From positions 1-34,273 of the forward strand of contig CAZBZG010000007.1 in the NCBI GenBank assembly GCA_964496245.1: a DNA stretch of 34,273 nucleotides, in the 5' to 3' direction. Positions within the stretch are counted from its first letter, which is position 1. Each line of letters starts with the position of its first letter. This DNA is from CAZBZG01 sp964496245 (GTDB lineage: Bacteria; Planctomycetota; SZUA-567). Positions 31,488 through 34,273 of this stretch are shown one piece after another. Position numbers and translations under genes: made by a program. The notes under the pieces were generated by a model. That model made no database searches. It was not told the origin of the DNA and saw nothing but the letters and a program-made list of their open reading frames with translations.

Positions 31488-32135
31488 TCAGACCAGGCGC
31501 TTCACCGTGATGATGTGAAGGCGGTCGCCCGCGTTTTCGCAACGGTTGGCGACCTTCCCGATCTGGATCACGAGCTCCTTGAGCAGGATCTTCTGGTCCG
31601 GGGGCAGCGTCTCCGAAGTGAAGAAGCTGCGGATCATGTCGCGTTCGAGGTGATCGCTGCTGCTCTCCTCCTTGTCCACCTCCCGGATACCGGCCCGAAC
31701 CTTCTTCGGCTCGGCGAAGAGCGCGCGTACGGCTTCGGTAAGCCGCACGAACGCATCCCGGTTGACGTGAACGAGCTGGCGGAATTTGTCGACGAACTCC
31801 TCCGGGATTTTCAGGAGCTGCATCTGCACGTGGAAGAGCGCGCTCTCGGCCTGGTTGGGAATGCGGTCGAGGGTTTCCAGGAGGTTGAGGATGTCCTCCC
31901 GGCTCTCGGGAATGAGAGACTTCTCATACATGGCCGCCTCGATCTGCTGGCAGATGTCGTCGCACGAGGATTCAGCCATGTGGGTCTTCTCCACCCCTTC
32001 GTCAAAGGCGCCGCCCAGGCCCTTCTCGAAGTAGATCTCGAAGGTCTCCTGCATGAGCGAGAGGCACTCCTCCGCCTTCTGCAGATATTCCTCGACCATC
32101 TGTGTCACCGCGTCGTTCTTGCGCCACGAGAACAT
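31488..32135 (-). CDS. DUF47 (PhoU-like) partner of the PiT transporter
   Basis: This 215-residue all-helical protein has the DUF47/PhoU-like pattern: repeated helices with E-x-x-x-D motifs (H-M-A-E-S-S-C-D-D-I and E-S-S-S-D-H-L-E-R-D) that bind metal clusters in PhoU relatives, and the C-terminal N-R-C-E-N-A-G-D-R. DUF47 genes often stand next to PiT transporters and are thought to regulate them. This is the same arrangement, with 13 bases between the genes. GGGAGG precedes the ATG, and a possible promoter lies at 32186-32214. Confidence 0.92.
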   Translation of the reverse strand: MFSWRKNDAVTQMVEEYLQKAEECLSLMQETFEIYFEKGLGGAFDEGVEKTHMAESSCDDICQQIEAAMYEKSLIPESREDILNLLETLDRIPNQAESALFHVQMQLLKIPEEFVDKFRQLVHVNRDAFVRLTEAVRALFAEPKKVRAGIREVDKEESSSDHLERDMIRSFFTSETLPPDQKILLKELVIQIGKVANRCENAGDRLHIITVKRLV

Positions 32136-32185
32136 GGGGCCTCCCTTCCTCGTCCAGCCGGACGAAGCGCTCCTGTCAGGCGGTC

Positions 32186-32214
32186 ATGGGAGCACAGGAC
32201 GTGCGGGAAGTCAA
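32186..32214 (-). promoter_or_regulatory. Possible promoter of the DUF47/PiT pair
   Basis: TTGACT (32209-32214; five of six), a 17-base spacer and TCCCAT (32186-32191; three of six) on the minus strand, about 50 bases before the DUF47 start. Confidence 0.4.
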
Positions 32215-32222
32215 GATCGAAA

Positions 32223-33509
32223 CTACCGCCCCAGGCCGGCGGCGGCAGCATCGTCCGGCGTATCGGAGTTTGCCCGCTGCCGTTGCAACTCGTCGTAGCA
32301 GATGGAGAGCGCCTGGAGAGCGTAGGCCGTCACCAGCACTTGGTCGCCCTCGAGGTACTTGGTATTCGCATTCACCCACGAGCCGTTCGTTTCCTGGAGA
32401 TCCGTGAGGTGCTTGGCCATGTCTCGGGCCCAGTCGTGTTTGACGCCGCTGGGCTCGGTCACGTAGCGCTCGCCGTAGGCGTGGAGCGCTTTGGCCATGA
32501 TACGGTAGTAATAGTACAGCCCCACGTCCTTCATGTTCACGTTCTCGTGGAGATCGTAGTTGCGGCAGATCCAGTCCCAGGCCGACTGCACGCGCGGATC
32601 GTCCTTGTCCACGTAGGCGTACAGGAACGTGACGAGCCCGGCGTAGGTCATGGTGCCGTAGGAAGCGTAATGCTTCTGCCCCTCGCGGTCGGTCCAGGAG
32701 CCGGCCGGGCTCTCGCCCGGACGGTAGACGTGACCGCCCTGATGGTCAGGGTCGCTCGAGGCCCAGGCCTGCGGGTTGGATTCGGGCCGGTTCTGGGTAT
32801 TCGTGACAAACGCTTCGATCTCCTTGAAGACCGGATCGTCCTCCGGGATGCCGCTTTTGTGCAGCGCTTCGGCCACGGTCATGGTGTTGTTGAGGTCGGG
32901 CCGCGCGCCGGGGTTGTAGCCCGCACCGCCCGCATGCGGATCGCCCTCGCCCCCCTTGTGAGTGCCCAGCTTGAGATAGGCGGCTGCCTTGTCGACGGTC
33001 GGCCGGAGCGCGGGATCTCCGATCTCCTGGAGCGCCACGAGCGCGAGTCCGGTGCTGTAGTTGCTGAAGCTCATGCCGGGGATGTCGGCGTGGATGGAGC
33101 CGTTGTCCTTCTGACTCGCCAGGATGGCCTGCACGGCTTTTTTGAGAAAAGGATGTTCGTCGACCCGATACCGGTGGGGGCTGTTGCGAAAGGCGCTGAC
33201 GGCCAGCGCCGTGAAGGCCGGTTTGGGCGCGAGCCGGCCGGTGACGAAGTGGCCGTCGCCCTCCTGGTGAGCCTTCAGAAATGCCAGCCCCTTCTGGATC
33301 GAGGCGAGCAATTCCTCTTCCAGGGGCGAGCCGGGTTCGGCCGCGGGCGCGCGTGTCCGGATCTCGGCGAGCGCCGATTCCACCGAGCCCTCAGGCGGCG
33401 TCGTATGCCCCGGCATTTCGAGCGCCACGTATACTCCGAGCACGGCCGTGACCACGAGCAAGACGATGATCAGAATTCCCAGCCATTTGCGCACACGTCC
33501 CTTGGCCAT
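32223..33509 (-). CDS. Membrane-anchored alpha/alpha-toroid (squalene-cyclase-repeat) protein
   Basis: This 428-residue protein has an N-terminal membrane helix (about residues 9-29), then a toroid of paired helices built from prenyltransferase/squalene-oxidase repeats. Repeat markers include Q-K-D-N-G-S-I, Y-G-T-M-T-Y-A-G-L and D-L-Q-E-T-N-G-S-W. The catalytic D-x-D-D-T-A motif of squalene-hopene cyclases is absent, so it is probably not a cyclase; such proteins are common and uncharacterised in planctomycetes. The ATG at 33509 has AGGGAG upstream, and the body would face the periplasm. It stands alone, with a possible promoter at 33588-33617. Confidence 0.85.
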   Translation of the reverse strand: MAKGRVRKWLGILIIVLLVVTAVLGVYVALEMPGHTTPPEGSVESALAEIRTRAPAAEPGSPLEEELLASIQKGLAFLKAHQEGDGHFVTGRLAPKPAFTALAVSAFRNSPHRYRVDEHPFLKKAVQAILASQKDNGSIHADIPGMSFSNYSTGLALVALQEIGDPALRPTVDKAAAYLKLGTHKGGEGDPHAGGAGYNPGARPDLNNTMTVAEALHKSGIPEDDPVFKEIEAFVTNTQNRPESNPQAWASSDPDHQGGHVYRPGESPAGSWTDREGQKHYASYGTMTYAGLVTFLYAYVDKDDPRVQSAWDWICRNYDLHENVNMKDVGLYYYYRIMAKALHAYGERYVTEPSGVKHDWARDMAKHLTDLQETNGSWVNANTKYLEGDQVLVTAYALQALSICYDELQRQRANSDTPDDAAAAGLGR

Positions 33510-33587
33510 GGACAGCTCCCTGGGTCTGCACGAGTCGAACAAGACAGCCCGGCCCCCAGACCGGACAAGCGTCCTCCCCACAGGCGT

Positions 33588-33617
33588 ATCCTATCACAGA
33601 ACGCGCCCCCCCGGCAA
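33588..33617 (-). promoter_or_regulatory. Possible promoter of the toroid protein gene
   Basis: TTGCCG (33612-33617), an 18-base spacer and TAGGAT (33588-33593; four of six) on the minus strand. Confidence 0.35.
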
Positions 33618-33725
33618 GCGTATGCTCGCCGGCTGCGGAAAGATACGGGCAATCTGGTAAGCGAAGAACGTCGCGGAGGGGTTCGGAACTTCCAGCCCAG
33701 CTTCCGCCTGCCCATCGCCCCGACC

Positions 33726-34205
33726 TCACCGCCCTCCGAACGGTTCCAGACCCCGCCGGTCGGCGTTGAAGAACGGCGTGCGCTTGCGGAACTCGTCATA
33801 CCGCAGGGGCTTGTCCGTGCTCTGATAGGCGGGATGGCGGACCTGCCACACGATCTCGCCCGCGGCCGTGACCTCGATCAGCTGGCCCAGGCTGTCGATC
33901 ACGAAGGTGTTCCCGTTGGGCAGCCGGTAGGCGGCGCGCACGAAATAGCACGTGCCGCCGCGCTGCCAGTTCCGATCCGGCCACTTCCAGACCACGCGCT
34001 TCTCCTCGGGCGACCACTCGATCACGCGGCCCAGGATGGGTTCGGAGACGATGATGTTGCCGTTGTCGAGCTGAACCGGCGTATGCGGGCAGTGCGGCGA
34101 GCCGCGGCCCCAGCCCCGTTCCTGCAGGTCGCGCCCGCCCGTCTCCCAGACCGTATGCCCTTTCTCGTCCGCGGCCACGAGCAGATTCCAGTTGCGCACG
34201 CTCAA
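33726..34205 (-). CDS. N-terminally truncated beta-propeller (arylsulfotransferase/PQQ-like) fragment
   Basis: The 159-codon frame has only a TTG start with no ribosome-binding site. It contains propeller blades with the L-P-N-G-N-T-F-V-I-D-S and D-N-G-N-I-I-V-S-E patterns and the E-I-V-W-Q type strand, as in arylsulfotransferase-like and PQQ-type proteins. The homologous sense continues upstream of the TTG (D-T-D-G-N-T-L-L-S) until a TAA at 34242-34244. The N-terminal blades are therefore missing, by truncation or an upstream frameshift near the window edge. A complete protein of this type would need six or more blades. Confidence 0.6.
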   Translation of the reverse strand: MSVRNWNLLVAADEKGHTVWETGGRDLQERGWGRGSPHCPHTPVQLDNGNIIVSEPILGRVIEWSPEEKRVVWKWPDRNWQRGGTCYFVRAAYRLPNGNTFVIDSLGQLIEVTAAGEIVWQVRHPAYQSTDKPLRYDEFRKRTPFFNADRRGLEPFGGR

Positions 34206-34273
34206 GAGCGTGTTGCCGTCGGTGTCGCGTCCCGCATCGGATTAGACTCGCGTCCCTATGATTTGAGACGGGA

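Noticed and set aside
1..34273. tRNA, rRNA, CRISPR arrays, integrases or transposase genes
   Set aside because: I looked for these on both strands and saw none; the window shows only small palindromic repeats as mobile-like sequence.

Overview
This is a high-GC, gene-dense window. It most resembles a member of the Planctomycetota or a neighbouring PVC-type lineage. Pointers are a Ser/Thr kinase with a DWG instead of a DFG motif, an alpha/alpha-toroid (squalene-cyclase-repeat) protein of a type familiar from planctomycetes, a DksA-like zinc finger with a histone-H1-like Lys/Ala tail, a GldF-GldG permease fusion with a DUF4340 partner, a GH20-like glycosidase, and several lipoproteins and signal peptides that imply an outer membrane. 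The lineage is inferred from gene character; no rRNA or tRNA is present.

Layout. 23-7118 (minus) is one block: an ABC exporter of gliding/auxiliary type (ATPase, permease fused to GldG, DUF4340), then a DksA/histone-tail protein and a TPR lipoprotein. 7307-9421 (minus) holds a sigma-54 activator without a receiver domain and a geranylgeranyl-reductase-family flavoprotein. 9614-12784 (minus) is a GH20-like glycosidase plus LarC (nickel-pincer cofactor), driven by a good promoter. 12993-16099 (minus) has a leucyl aminopeptidase followed by decaying genes: a frameshifted remnant and a GlcD-type flavoprotein that stops two bases from a palindromic repeat and lacks its C-terminal part.

16450-19608 (minus) encodes a small membrane protein followed by YdbH, YnbE and YdbL, in the same order as the enterobacterial envelope lipid-transport operon. 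19818-20980 (plus) is a 44-residue ORF coupled to miaA by an ATGA overlap. 21001-23734 has an HDOD protein diverging from an SH3-repeat secreted protein and a tiny four-cysteine protein. 23762-26704 (minus) is a radical SAM enzyme followed by a vWA lipoprotein, behind a promoter whose -10 lies in a perfect palindrome. 26847-26941 is a GC-rich intergenic element that can fold as a three-way junction.

27168-30475 (plus) is a signalling operon: tail-anchored Ser/Thr kinase, cNMP-binding/FHA protein, and a membrane protein with four zinc ribbons. 30527-32135 (minus) is a PiT phosphate transporter with its DUF47/PhoU-like partner. 32223-33509 is a membrane-anchored toroid protein, and 33726-34205 is an N-truncated beta-propeller fragment.

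The best candidates for something new are the kinase/cNMP-FHA/zinc-ribbon module, the YdbH-YnbE-YdbL operon with an extra membrane protein at its head, the structured element beside the kinase promoter, and the histone-tailed DksA protein. All function calls come from reading motifs by eye; no database search was possible.
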